Positions 17,552-25,447 of a stretch of DNA of 64,000 bases are shown here, in pieces. Source of the DNA: Sporosarcina sp. P2. GTDB lineage: Bacteria; Bacillota; Bacilli; Bacillales_A; Planococcaceae. The position numbers and the translations under genes were made by a program. Within the stretch, counting starts at the first letter, position 1; each line of letters begins with the position of its first letter. Under the pieces are notes generated by a model. The model made no database searches. It worked only from the letters and a program-made list of their open reading frames with translations, and was not told where the DNA came from. Where the stretch lies: NCBI RefSeq assembly GCF_002743255.1, contig NZ_PDYY01000007.1, positions 120,761 through 184,760 of the forward strand. The letters run 5' to 3'.

Positions 17552-18128
17552 ACGAAATTGGCAGCCGAATGCGTATTATCATGTCGTGATGCGTGGAAAC
17601 AACCGACAGAATATCTTTTCTACCGAAGAGGATACGTATCACCTGACGCGTTGTATTTCATATAGCCATGAGAAATATACATTTTCTTTGATTGCATTCT
17701 GTATTATGACGAATCACTATCATTTGCTAATCCGGTCTGAAGATGAGATGTCCAAAATTATGCGCGAGGTCAATCGTCGGTACAGTGATTATTACTCGAA
17801 GCGCTATCGGCATGTAGGTCGTATTTATTAAAGTCGTTATTTTTCCAAAGAAGTGGATACTCCTCAAGCATTGCTTGCAGTCAGCCACTATATTCATCGC
17901 AATCCGATTGAAACCAAGGTGCCAATGGTGGAAAGACTGGAAGATTATCCGTTTGGCTATTTTCGGTATTATCTTTCTTCCGACACAACTCCCCCGCTTT
18001 ACTTGGATAACAAAACCATTTTGTGTTGATTGCCACCACCGTTTGAAAAGACCAATTCAGGCTATGTTCGGTACTGTTTGATGGAAGTTAAAGAAATAGT
18101 CAGTGTGGAGGAGTATATCTTCCAGTAA
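17529..18128 (+). pseudogene. REP-associated tyrosine transposase (RAYT), two nonsense codons
   Basis: A Y1/HUH transposase of the REP-associated IS200-like family. The frame reads VRRKRNWQPNAYYHVVMRGN, IMTNHYHLLI (the HUH histidine pair) and RRYSDYYSKRY (tyrosine region). In-frame TAA at 17829-17831 replaces the Gln seen in the intact copy (57063-57668), and TGA at 18027-18029 is a second stop. Otherwise the frame is continuous to TAA at 18126-18128. The start overlaps the comM fragment end. RAYTs mobilise REP-like palindromes in trans; the intact homolog in this window could do so. Confidence 0.85.
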
Positions 18129-18166
18129 CGTAAAAATCCTCCTTTTGAAAAAGAAGTATCAAATCC

Positions 18167-18215
18167 CAACACTCCACCCTACAGATTAAATCTGTGAAGT
18201 GGAGTGTTGTTTTTT
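18167..18215 (+). terminator. Strong intrinsic terminator
   Basis: CAACACTCCAC at 18167 pairs with GTGGAGTGTTG ending at 18209, with an inner ACAGATT/AATCTGT stem, followed by TTTTTT. Confidence 0.9.
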
Positions 18216-18383
18216 ATTTCAAGAAAATGTGAATTATCACGATATCAAGTTTCCGTCAAGAGCTAAGAAAAATGTGTAGTTAAAATAAATTTCACACTAA
18301 AATAAACGACTAGTTAGAATATTGTGTGGACTAAGCATTATTTTTGCGCTATACTAATCAAAATGGCACGGGGAGGAAGGCTC

Positions 18384-19493
18384 ATGTTGGATGCAGGGCT
18401 TACTACCCGGATGAGTGGTAGTAGTTATAAACAGTTCGGAAAAGAAGTTCTTTGCACTCAAATACACTTTTCCATGCTGGAGGCGATGTTCGAAGTAGAT
18501 CATGAAGTGCAAAGGCAATTGGACCCAAAGAAGCGTAGGGATATTCGGGATTTCATACTTGATAGTCTGAAAAAAGGGGAGCCGTTTTACTTTTCACCAT
18601 TTGTGTTCTCTAGTCGGGGAAATATACAAGAAATAGATGGCGGTTTCATGTTGAAACCGGGATGTAGTATTTATGTCCTTGACGCACAGCACAGAATGTC
18701 TGCGATTGCTTCTGCTATTAGTCAGTTGAAATCGAAGAAGGAAGCAGCGGAAGAGACGGGGAATCAGGCGGAAGCTGAGGAGGCGCGGAAGTTCATTCAA
18801 ATACTAGCGGGATATCCTGTTTCGATGCAAGTGTATTTGGATTTGAATCAACAGGAAGAACGGCAGTTGTTTACGGATTATAATACTGAACGACGAGAAG
18901 CGCATCCAGGATTCATGTTGTTGTATGATCAACGGGACGCCTATACCGAGCTGACGCGTACTATAGCAGAGCAGATGAAGACGCGGCTAGATATTGATCA
19001 GGTGCGTTCGCGGCTCACGGAAGCGAACACGTCTATTACTTCTTTGATTACGATGAAGAAGTGTCTGCTAGCGTTATTTGAAGGATGCTTAACGGTGAAA
19101 ACAGGTAATCCGTATTACAAAGGTTGTAAAGCGAGTGAAGTACCAGCTATTGCAGAAGCATTCTTTTCCTCTTGGTTGCAACTGTTTCCTAAACGCATGA
19201 CGGACCGAAAGAATTATGCGTGTGGCGTGACGGGAGTTCAAGTAGCTCTTGCTTATACGGTTTATACGCTAACGCGAGAGCAGTCATTGACGCATATGGA
19301 AGCTATTCAGCAACTGCAACTGTTGAAGAAGAGATGCACATGGAAACATGATGATCCTGCATTTGACCATATGTACAATAAACCATCCAAACAAGTACGG
19401 AATCATTCGAATTCCACAGCGATTAAGCGAACGATGCTGGAGTTTTTACTCATCATTCGTGAGGAAAGGGAGCGTTTGAATGATCGTCAATGA
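18384..19493 (+). CDS. DndB/DGQHR-domain-like protein 1
   Basis: A 369-residue protein whose central motif YVLDAQHRMSAIASA (about residues 96-110) matches the DGQHR signature of DndB-type proteins; Gly is replaced by Ala. Further family-like features are the YLDLNQQEERQLFTDYNTER block (about 152-171) and a long helical C-terminus. DndB regulates DNA phosphorothioation in Dnd systems, and stand-alone DGQHR proteins occur in defence and mobile islands. No dndC, D or E gene is near. The ATG at 18384 was chosen because GGGGAGGAAGG lies 5 nt upstream. The stop overlaps the next start by 14 nt, implying a two-gene operon. Confidence 0.65.
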   Translation: MLDAGLTTRMSGSSYKQFGKEVLCTQIHFSMLEAMFEVDHEVQRQLDPKKRRDIRDFILDSLKKGEPFYFSPFVFSSRGNIQEIDGGFMLKPGCSIYVLDAQHRMSAIASAISQLKSKKEAAEETGNQAEAEEARKFIQILAGYPVSMQVYLDLNQQEERQLFTDYNTERREAHPGFMLLYDQRDAYTELTRTIAEQMKTRLDIDQVRSRLTEANTSITSLITMKKCLLALFEGCLTVKTGNPYYKGCKASEVPAIAEAFFSSWLQLFPKRMTDRKNYACGVTGVQVALAYTVYTLTREQSLTHMEAIQQLQLLKKRCTWKHDDPAFDHMYNKPSKQVRNHSNSTAIKRTMLEFLLIIREERERLNDRQ

Positions 19494-20523
19494 GATATTT
19501 GCGAAGAGACAGACCATAGTCGTCTATACGGTGAAAGAGTTGACGAAAATGCTTGACGATCAACGTTTGGTACTTAGGGAAGTCAATGCGGGGCAGGCTC
19601 GAATGATTCGACGGTATATACTTGACAATGTTATTCAGGAACAAATTTATCTTCCACCTATCGTTGCGGCAATCGAATCTGGAAGTCTTGCAGACGGCCG
19701 GCCGGATTCATTGATCATAATAGATGGTTCGCAGCGTATGAAAGCGCTCTCACAACTTGAATCGGCAGTTTCTCGCATGACGAGTAGTGATGATACAGCG
19801 GAGCAGAAGAAAGGTTTTACGTTACATTATATGCTCAATCAAATCGAAGTAGCCGTGCAAGTGTTTGAAGGGCTGTCGCCAAAAGAAATGGATCAGCTAT
19901 ACATAGATCTCAATACAAAAGGTAAAAAGGTGTCACTGTCGAAGCGGATTTCTTATGACTCGCGCAATGAAGTAAACTCGCTTACGAATAGGCTACTTAA
20001 GAGTCATCAGTTGCTTCGAAAAGCGGGAGTGGAGCTGGAGAAGGCTGCCGTCATGAGACCACGTAATACCAATTTGGTTTCGTTATCGCAATTGAGACGA
20101 TTGGTTGGCTATTTTATGACAGGTAAAGTAGTGAGCGGAAAGATTGCGATGCATAGTGAAAATACAGGAGAAGTGGAAGAAACTTACGAACTACTGATGA
20201 CATGGTTTGATGAATTGTTCAATTTGCACGATGCGAAAACGATAGGAGACTATACGGTATCTATGTTGGCAAGCTATTCAGTCTTGTCAGCACTAACTCA
20301 GTATGCCTACAGTGGAGTGGAAAACGAAACGTACGCAGTGAAACAGCAAACGATCCAGGAGCGTATGCGAAAGCTTTCTCATGTGGACTGGTCACCCAAA
20401 CGGGATGTCTGGAAGAAGTTCGACGGCGATGTAAGAGGGAAGGACAAATTCTATTATCTAAAACACGATAAGAAAACCAATAAGGCATTGATTGACTGGC
20501 TACGCCTTGAAGGAGGTGAGTAG
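19480..20523 (+). CDS. DndB/DGQHR-domain-like protein 2
   Basis: A 347-residue paralog-like partner of the preceding gene. It contains SLIIIDGSQRMKALSQLES (about 75-93), corresponding to the DGQHR motif with Ser-Gln-Arg, and VFEGLSPKEMDQLYIDLNTKG (about 128-148), matching the D-L-N block of the first protein. The C-terminal half is helical. It overlaps the upstream gene and ends at a double terminator, so both proteins are probably made together and may form a heteromeric complex. The biochemical role is unknown; DndB-like regulators and defence accessory proteins are the nearest families. Confidence 0.6.
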   Translation: MIVNEIFAKRQTIVVYTVKELTKMLDDQRLVLREVNAGQARMIRRYILDNVIQEQIYLPPIVAAIESGSLADGRPDSLIIIDGSQRMKALSQLESAVSRMTSSDDTAEQKKGFTLHYMLNQIEVAVQVFEGLSPKEMDQLYIDLNTKGKKVSLSKRISYDSRNEVNSLTNRLLKSHQLLRKAGVELEKAAVMRPRNTNLVSLSQLRRLVGYFMTGKVVSGKIAMHSENTGEVEETYELLMTWFDELFNLHDAKTIGDYTVSMLASYSVLSALTQYAYSGVENETYAVKQQTIQERMRKLSHVDWSPKRDVWKKFDGDVRGKDKFYYLKHDKKTNKALIDWLRLEGGE

Positions 20524-20538
20524 GTAATGACAGGAAAA

Positions 20539-20625
20539 AATCCCCGAGTGTTAGCAGTCTGCGGAGACTCACTCGGGGATTACCGATTGGAGTATACCAA
20601 TCTATATCAAGTATACTCTTTTTTT
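20539..20625 (+). terminator. Double hairpin terminator
   Basis: First stem AATCCCCGAGT/ACTCGGGGATT (20539-20581). Second stem GAGTATAC/GTATACTC (20590-20618) followed by TTTTTTT. Confidence 0.85.
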
Positions 20626-20665
20626 ATTAATTTCTAAAGAGATAAAGAAAAAAGGGGGAAACACA

Positions 20666-21235
20666 ATGAAAGTCGAAACGAACTTTATGATTACGAAGGC
20701 AACATGCATGATTTATCCTACGTTCAACGAGGTAGGTAAACTACAGTCGGTGGCGATGGAAAACAAAGAGTTGATTCATGTTGATTTCAAGCCGACAGAT
20801 TTACTGGACCAAAACATTCGTTACCATGGATCCAGTTTGCGAGGTGCGTGGGAAGGATCACGCGTCATTCTGGGCGGAAGATTCGCCATGATACCGGTTA
20901 TAGTCAATGAGAAGCTGAATATGTATTGGTTTCCTCTTTACTCTCCATCTCGACCAGATTGTGCATGGTTTGCACTGCAACGGATCCACAGCTATCATCG
21001 TCTGAATAAAAAACAAACACGTGTCATGTTCGATAATGGGGAATACTTTATTGCGGACATTTCGTATACGAATTTTGATGGCAAATATGTACGAGCTTGC
21101 AGGCTGATGCACGCGATGGATAGAAGGACAGAGTCCCTGATGGTATGTGAGAGTCCGCAGTCTGCGACGTATTTGATCAGTCGGGATACGAGTGACAGCG
21201 GGTACCAGGTCCCCACACAACTTCCACACAATTAA
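20666..21235 (+). CDS. comK: Competence transcription factor ComK with REP-derived tail
   Basis: A 189-residue ComK homolog. Diagnostic stretches are MIYPTFNEVGKL near the start, DQNIRYHGSSLRGAWEGSR (the Y-G-S-S block), YWFPLYSPSRPDCAWFAL (the S-x-R-P-x-C-A-W signature) and VMFDNGEYFIADISYTNFDG. ComK is the master activator of natural transformation genes in Bacillales. A GGGGG RBS precedes the ATG. The last 11 or so codons (GYQVPTQLPHN and stop) are encoded by a REP-like repeat inserted at the 3' end, so the native C-terminus has been replaced. Whether this affects ComK stability, which in Bacillus depends on C-terminal recognition by MecA, is open. Confidence 0.85.
   Translation: MKVETNFMITKATCMIYPTFNEVGKLQSVAMENKELIHVDFKPTDLLDQNIRYHGSSLRGAWEGSRVILGGRFAMIPVIVNEKLNMYWFPLYSPSRPDCAWFALQRIHSYHRLNKKQTRVMFDNGEYFIADISYTNFDGKYVRACRLMHAMDRRTESLMVCESPQSATYLISRDTSDSGYQVPTQLPHN
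21201..21233 (+). repeat. REP-like repeat forming the comK 3' end
   Basis: Begins GGTACCAGGTCCCCACACAA and continues CTTCCACACAATT. It supplies the last codons and stop of comK. Confidence 0.75.
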
Positions 21236-21363
21236 AGAAAGTACCAGTTCTTAATACAATTATTTAGTCATCAAATATAGTTTCAGTAGTTCAGAATAGT
21301 TTATCTTCTGTTCATATTCACCGTATATAGTATAGCTATACAGAATGAATGGAGATGAAGAAC

Positions 21364-21750
21364 ATGAGTACTTTATTAATAGTTGCATCGTCTGCAATGG
21401 TAGTCGCTCTCATTTTATACAGTATTGGCGTATTCGGTGAGAAAATCAGTGGCACGATTCAATTCAAACATCTAGTATTCTTTGTGGGTGGGCTGATTTT
21501 CGATACGATCGGTACTACGCTTATGAACCGAATTGCTACGCAAGACGGAGGTTCGACATTTGGACTTCATCAAATCACGGGTGGTGCCGCGCTTGTATTA
21601 ATGGCTTTTCATTTAGTGTGGGCAATCCGGGTCTATAACAAAGGCGATGAAAAAGCTAAGCACCAATTTCACAAGTTTAGCTTAGGTGTGTGGATACTTT
21701 GGGTTATTTCGTTTGTGCTGGGTATTTTGCTTGGGATTGGGGTTATTTAA
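21364..21750 (+). CDS. HsmA-family small membrane protein
   Basis: A 128-residue integral membrane protein with four predicted helices (about 3-20, 34-52, 74-92 and 105-126). It has a conserved-looking FDTIGTTLMNR segment, HQITGGAALVLMAFHLVWA and a H-x-F-H-K-F loop. This matches the HsmA/TIGR03987 family of unknown function by general pattern. The ATG at 21364 was preferred over 21349 because GGAG lies 9 nt upstream. It appears monocistronic, and a REP-like repeat follows the stop directly. Confidence 0.6.
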   Translation: MSTLLIVASSAMVVALILYSIGVFGEKISGTIQFKHLVFFVGGLIFDTIGTTLMNRIATQDGGSTFGLHQITGGAALVLMAFHLVWAIRVYNKGDEKAKHQFHKFSLGVWILWVISFVLGILLGIGVI

Positions 21751-21753
21751 ATC

Positions 21754-21785
21754 GGTGCCAGGTCCCCACACAACTTCCACACAAT
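21754..21785 (+). repeat. REP-like repeat
   Basis: GGTGCCAGGTCCCCACACAA then CTTCCACACAAT. It is near-identical to the comK copy and lies 4 nt after a stop codon. Confidence 0.75.
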
Positions 21786-21822
21786 CCTGATAACTATTAT
21801 CCACTAGAATGATATAAGACAC

Positions 21823-22647
21823 TTACTCATCACCTCTGTTGAAGTCGAGCACGGGTGCAACGAGTAGGTGTCTTTTTTGTTTCTTAAACGTGACGAGTTC
21901 ATTGACATAGTTTTCAAAGTTCGTTGCGTTAAACAACGTGGAAGGTCGCAGGAATGCACTGAATTCATGGCGGTTTAACCACTGGTTGACCTTAAGGTCG
22001 ATGACACGAATGAAGTCTTCCTGTGTATAACCTTCTTTAATTCGCCCATTGATGAATTTACGGGTGGCTGCGGATTGTGGTTTAAACTGTTTTCCGGTTT
22101 TGTCATTCAGGTACTGTATCACAGAATGTGCGACGTCGAGATTCTTCTCGACAATGGGTTTATTCTTTATATTCTTAAGTTCTTTGGTTATAGGCCGTCC
22201 CATAGTGGGATACGCCACCGTCTCAGTTTGAGTGGGCACAGCGTCCAATTGTGGGTTGGCAGTCGTCTCGTGTTGGGGTGGTGCCGCATCCCATTTTGGG
22301 TTAGTGGGTATGTCGTTTGGCTTATAGGAAAAAGGCAGCTGTTCGTAATCGATTCGATACCATTTCGTATTGTCGATTTTCATCTTATTGTGCTTCGAAG
22401 TGGAAACTAGATATCCTTTTTGTTCTAGGTCGTATGTAATTCGTTTGATTGTATTTAGTGACCAAAATGGAAATTCTTCCTTCCAGTCGTCGTATGAATT
22501 GAAGACCCATTTATGACCTTCACGAATGTTTTTTGAAATGTTCAAGCGGTAGTGTAGTTGCTGCAGAAATAGCGCTGCGTTTAGTCCAACTTTCATTGCC
22601 AATGACGGTAATAATGGAATCGGCTCTTCATTGATTAATAATTTCAT
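21823..22647 (-). CDS. Phage-type replication protein with conserved phage C-terminal domain
   Basis: A 274-residue protein resembling DnaD-like phage replication initiators. The N-terminus (about 1-100) looks like a winged helix (GLNAALFLQQLHYRL, SLNTIKRITYDLEQKGYL). A Thr/Pro-rich linker follows (110-150), then a C-terminal domain (about 170-250) with VIQYLNDKTGKQFK, GYTQEDFIRVIDLK and FLRPSTLFNATNFENYVN, typical of conserved phage C-terminal domains. It would recruit the host helicase to an origin. No other phage gene is nearby, so it is an orphan from a degraded prophage or plasmid. RBS GGGGGATCACGAT precedes the ATG. Confidence 0.7.
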   Translation of the reverse strand: MKLLINEEPIPLLPSLAMKVGLNAALFLQQLHYRLNISKNIREGHKWVFNSYDDWKEEFPFWSLNTIKRITYDLEQKGYLVSTSKHNKMKIDNTKWYRIDYEQLPFSYKPNDIPTNPKWDAAPPQHETTANPQLDAVPTQTETVAYPTMGRPITKELKNIKNKPIVEKNLDVAHSVIQYLNDKTGKQFKPQSAATRKFINGRIKEGYTQEDFIRVIDLKVNQWLNRHEFSAFLRPSTLFNATNFENYVNELVTFKKQKRHLLVAPVLDFNRGDE

Positions 22648-22815
22648 ATCGTGATCCCCCTAGAGAAAATTTTTGGAGTACTCAATTTGTACTTCTTATA
22701 CTCCATATAGGGAGATTTCTCGAAAAGGATACTCTGTTTTTAAAAGAAGGTAAAAGGTCATGGATTGTTGCAAGTGCCATTCTGAATCCAATAAACACCT
22801 AGTATTTTTCATAAC
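22648..22815. promoter_or_regulatory. Upstream region of the phage-type replication gene
   Basis: Contains a dyad TGGAGTA ... TATACTCCA at about 22675-22707 just upstream of the minus-strand gene, a possible operator. A 14-codon ORF starting MDCCKCHSES near 22760 has two CxxC-like cysteines but is too short to call. Confidence 0.3.
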
Positions 22816-22852
22816 AAAAGGATCAACCATATCGATACGGTTGATCCTTTTT
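22816..22852. terminator. Bidirectional terminator
   Basis: AAAAGGATCAACC/GGTTGATCCTTTT with a 10-nt loop and T runs on both strands. It serves the minus-strand gene at 22888-23331. Confidence 0.85.
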
Positions 22853-22887
22853 ACTATTAGACTTTTGCGCATGTGATGACTTGCTGT

Positions 22888-23331
22888 TTATTTATAAGCA
22901 GAAGCCCATGGAATCCATTGCATTTTGTAATTTACTCTATTTTTTATTCCAAGATTCACCAACTTGAATCTATATCCATCCCGTGGTGAGAATTTAGGGG
23001 AATCAAAACGAGTGGTTCCGTTTTTATTGGCTATAACCGTTTTAATTGTCTGCCAGTTGGAACTGCCGTATGGTCTCTTCTGTATGTATAGCATGAATGA
23101 TCCGCTCGCTGTACTATTCGCTGTGATGGCACCTTCCATTACAGTGAAACTTTTTACATTACTGCCATAACTTCCTTGATAATTTTGTGTCTCGACGTAA
23201 TTAGTAAAATAACCACTTCTGCTTTTATAAAGCCAATTTGCTTCTGTCTTAGGTGAAACTAAACCTCCGATACCACTAATGATTACCGCAAACGCAATGA
23301 TCATCATCCAATTTCTTTTCATTGTTTTCAT
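22888..23331 (-). CDS. Small secreted protein of unknown function
   Basis: A 147-residue exported protein. It has a signal peptide (MKTMKRNW, then MMIIAFAVIISGIGGLV, cleavage near TEA-NW). The mature part is aromatic- and Ser/Asn-rich and predicted mostly beta: SRSGYFTNYVETQNYQGSYG, YIQKRPYGSSNWQTIK and YRFKLVNLG. No catalytic motif or anchor is visible. RBS GGGGAATG lies just before the ATG, and the gene has its own terminator. The function is not recognised; a cell-wall-associated or bacteriocin-like immunity role would be speculation. Confidence 0.65.
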   Translation of the reverse strand: MKTMKRNWMMIIAFAVIISGIGGLVSPKTEANWLYKSRSGYFTNYVETQNYQGSYGSNVKSFTVMEGAITANSTASGSFMLYIQKRPYGSSNWQTIKTVIANKNGTTRFDSPKFSPRDGYRFKLVNLGIKNRVNYKMQWIPWASAYK

Positions 23332-23493
23332 TAGACATTCCCCATTTCTTCATTACTCGTTCCCGTACTAGTCTAATAGTTTAGATATTTAATGAAAGGT
23401 GCAATAGTCCTTCAGCACTTTAGTTGGGGTTCTATAAGGATAAAATAAAGGATGGTGACCATGCTGACTGTACGATAAGTAGTCATAAAAAAA

Positions 23494-23549
23494 CTTCTGT
23501 ATAATGAAATTACTATGCCTGTACGCATGTAATTTTCATTATACAGAAG
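23494..23549 (-). terminator. Terminator of the MBL hydrolase gene
   Basis: CTTCTGTATAATGAAA pairs with TTTCATTATACAGAAG (with an extra T), and an inner ATGC/GCAT helix. On the minus strand a T run follows. Confidence 0.8.
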
Positions 23550-23571
23550 ATGATGTAGCGAGCAGGATGAC

Positions 23572-24432
23572 TTATCCATCCGTGTCTTCGTCGACAAACT
23601 TCCCATAATCCGGAACAGCAATACGTTCAAATTCATTCACTAATTTCTTTAGACTCTTGGCAAGTAACTCCTTTTCCATAGGTAATCCATGGCCCGTGAT
23701 GGCGACAGATGGATGTAAGGCTTCCAGTTTCATAACGGATTGTAAAGCGGCGCCCCAATCTGTAGTTAAATAGCGCGGTGGTCCACTTATTTCTTGTTCT
23801 TGCGTTAGCACCTTATAGAGGTATTCTTGCTTTACAGTCACAAATGCATCTCCGGCAATTAAAGCACCGTCTTTCTGCCTGAAGAACGAGACATGGCCCG
23901 GTGAATGCCCTGGTGTGTGAATCCATTTAAACTCCGGCAAAAAAGGTACACTGCCGTCTGGCGGTAAGCTTTGGATATGGCTTCCTAATTGAATAGGATC
24001 GGTTGGAAAAATAGAGGATATTTTGGCAATCATCCCGCCTTCTACACTCGTATCGGGGTCTGGATAACTGGATACGCCGGTTAAAAATGGCAGCTCTAAT
24101 TCATGGGCATACACGGGCACATTCCAATGTTCCACTAGTTCAATTACTGCGCCAACGTGATCGAAATGTCCATGCGTCAATAGAATAGCTTTCGGCCGAC
24201 TCTTCACACCAAAACGCTCTTCTACAACCGCTATAATTTTCTCAGCCGAGTACGGCATGCCGGTATCAATTAACACGAAGTCTTTTGAGTTCGGATGGCC
24301 CACTAAAACAATATTCACAATTTGTATGGTGTGGCAATATAGATCCGGTAACACTTCTAGTCCTTTTCCACTTCCAATGGACGTAGCTGGTATATATTTA
24401 TAGTCTTCTCCGTTAGATAGTTGTTTATCCAA
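23572..24432 (-). CDS. MBL-fold metallo-hydrolase
   Basis: A 286-residue metallo-beta-lactamase-fold hydrolase. The zinc motif LLTHGHFDHVGAV (about 85-97) is complete. It is followed by the second histidine in THTPGHSPGHVS-like sequence (IHTPGHSPGHVSFF, near 172), the bridging Asp in LIAGDAFVTV (near 190) and the last His in ITGHGLPM (near 253). Family members cleave thioesters, lactones or phosphoesters; this sub-type resembles general cytosolic YflN-like hydrolases. The substrate is unknown. It is single-gene, with its own terminator and a divergent LysE gene upstream. Confidence 0.85.
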   Translation of the reverse strand: MDKQLSNGEDYKYIPATSIGSGKGLEVLPDLYCHTIQIVNIVLVGHPNSKDFVLIDTGMPYSAEKIIAVVEERFGVKSRPKAILLTHGHFDHVGAVIELVEHWNVPVYAHELELPFLTGVSSYPDPDTSVEGGMIAKISSIFPTDPIQLGSHIQSLPPDGSVPFLPEFKWIHTPGHSPGHVSFFRQKDGALIAGDAFVTVKQEYLYKVLTQEQEISGPPRYLTTDWGAALQSVMKLEALHPSVAITGHGLPMEKELLAKSLKKLVNEFERIAVPDYGKFVDEDTDG

Positions 24433-24528
24433 GAAAACACCTCTTTCATTGTCTTTAAAAAGTCACTTGCCTTATGCATACCCTTTTTCGATTGTAGTAT
24501 TCACAAAAGGGGAGTGATTATGCAGTCC

Positions 24529-24553
24529 GGTGCCAGGTCTCCACACAATTTTC
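24529..24553 (+). repeat. REP-like repeat
   Basis: GGTGCCAGGTCTCCACACAA then TTTTC. Located between divergent genes. Confidence 0.65.
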
Positions 24554-24680
24554 ATCAGAAAGATACTACTATGACGAGTTATGTATGCTAAAATATTTCC
24601 TCAAAATTACCTCTTATAAAGTCCTATTAGTCATTATCTTCGAATAAAATGTAGGACATCATTTTATAGGAGGTTGATTT

Positions 24681-25307
24681 GTGAATTCACTAGTTGTCTA
24701 TATGTTCCTTGGAGCATCTTTAGCTGCGCCAATCGGTCCTGTTAAAACGGTTCTGCTAAATACAGGAATTAAAAGAGGTTTTTTTCACGCCTGGGCTTTT
24801 AGTTTGGGTTCGGTGGCGGCGGATATTCTGTATATGTTCATCGTCTACTTTGGAGTGGGACAATTTATTGAATCACCTTTAATTAAAATCATTCTCTGGT
24901 CGTTTGGTTGTTTTGTGTTACTGTACACAGGGATAGAAAATTTGCTTACGTTGAATAAAGTGGAAATGAGTTTGAAATTCGGTAAACGAGTCAGACTACG
25001 AACTTCTATGTTGACCGGCTTTTTGATGTCATTGATGAATCCGCTTACGATTATTTTTTGGTTAGGTATATATGGTTCGATTCTTGCCAAAACAGCTGGT
25101 GGATCAACGGGATATCAAATCATCCTCAACAGTGGTGCGATTATGTTGGGAATTATCATTGTGGATGTGATGATGGCCTGTTTATCCAGTGGAGCACGTA
25201 AGTTCTTATCTGTCAGGCTGTTAATCATCGTTACCCTTATTTCTTCTCTATCTATGATCGGTTTTGGACTATACTTCGGCATTCAAGCGTATCAAGCGTT
25301 ATTTTAA
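24681..25307 (+). CDS. LysE-family amino-acid/metabolite exporter
   Basis: A 208-residue membrane protein of the LysE/RhtB translocator family. The signature near the N-terminus is GASLAAPIGPVKTVLLNTG with the conserved P-I-G-P, followed by the GFFHAWAFSLGSVAADILY helix. FLMSLMNPLTIIFWLGIY (about 113-130) is the conserved N-P segment, and five to six membrane helices are predicted. Such proteins export amino acids or related metabolites. The start is a GTG after ATAGGAGGTTG. The substrate cannot be read from sequence. Confidence 0.82.
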   Translation: MNSLVVYMFLGASLAAPIGPVKTVLLNTGIKRGFFHAWAFSLGSVAADILYMFIVYFGVGQFIESPLIKIILWSFGCFVLLYTGIENLLTLNKVEMSLKFGKRVRLRTSMLTGFLMSLMNPLTIIFWLGIYGSILAKTAGGSTGYQIILNSGAIMLGIIIVDVMMACLSSGARKFLSVRLLIIVTLISSLSMIGFGLYFGIQAYQALF

Positions 25308-25447
25308 TCAATTTCCACTGGGTATTTGCGTAATTTTTTACATACTATACGGTTAGCGACGATGAAAAATAAGTCATGAAGTATAAAAAGATCAAGTTAG
25401 GAGACCATACCTGTAATTATTTGAACACAATAAGACGAGGTGTGGTA

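Noticed and set aside
18384..20523. Complete Dnd phosphorothioation cluster
   Set aside because: Only two DndB-like genes are present; no DndA, C, D or E homolog is seen nearby.
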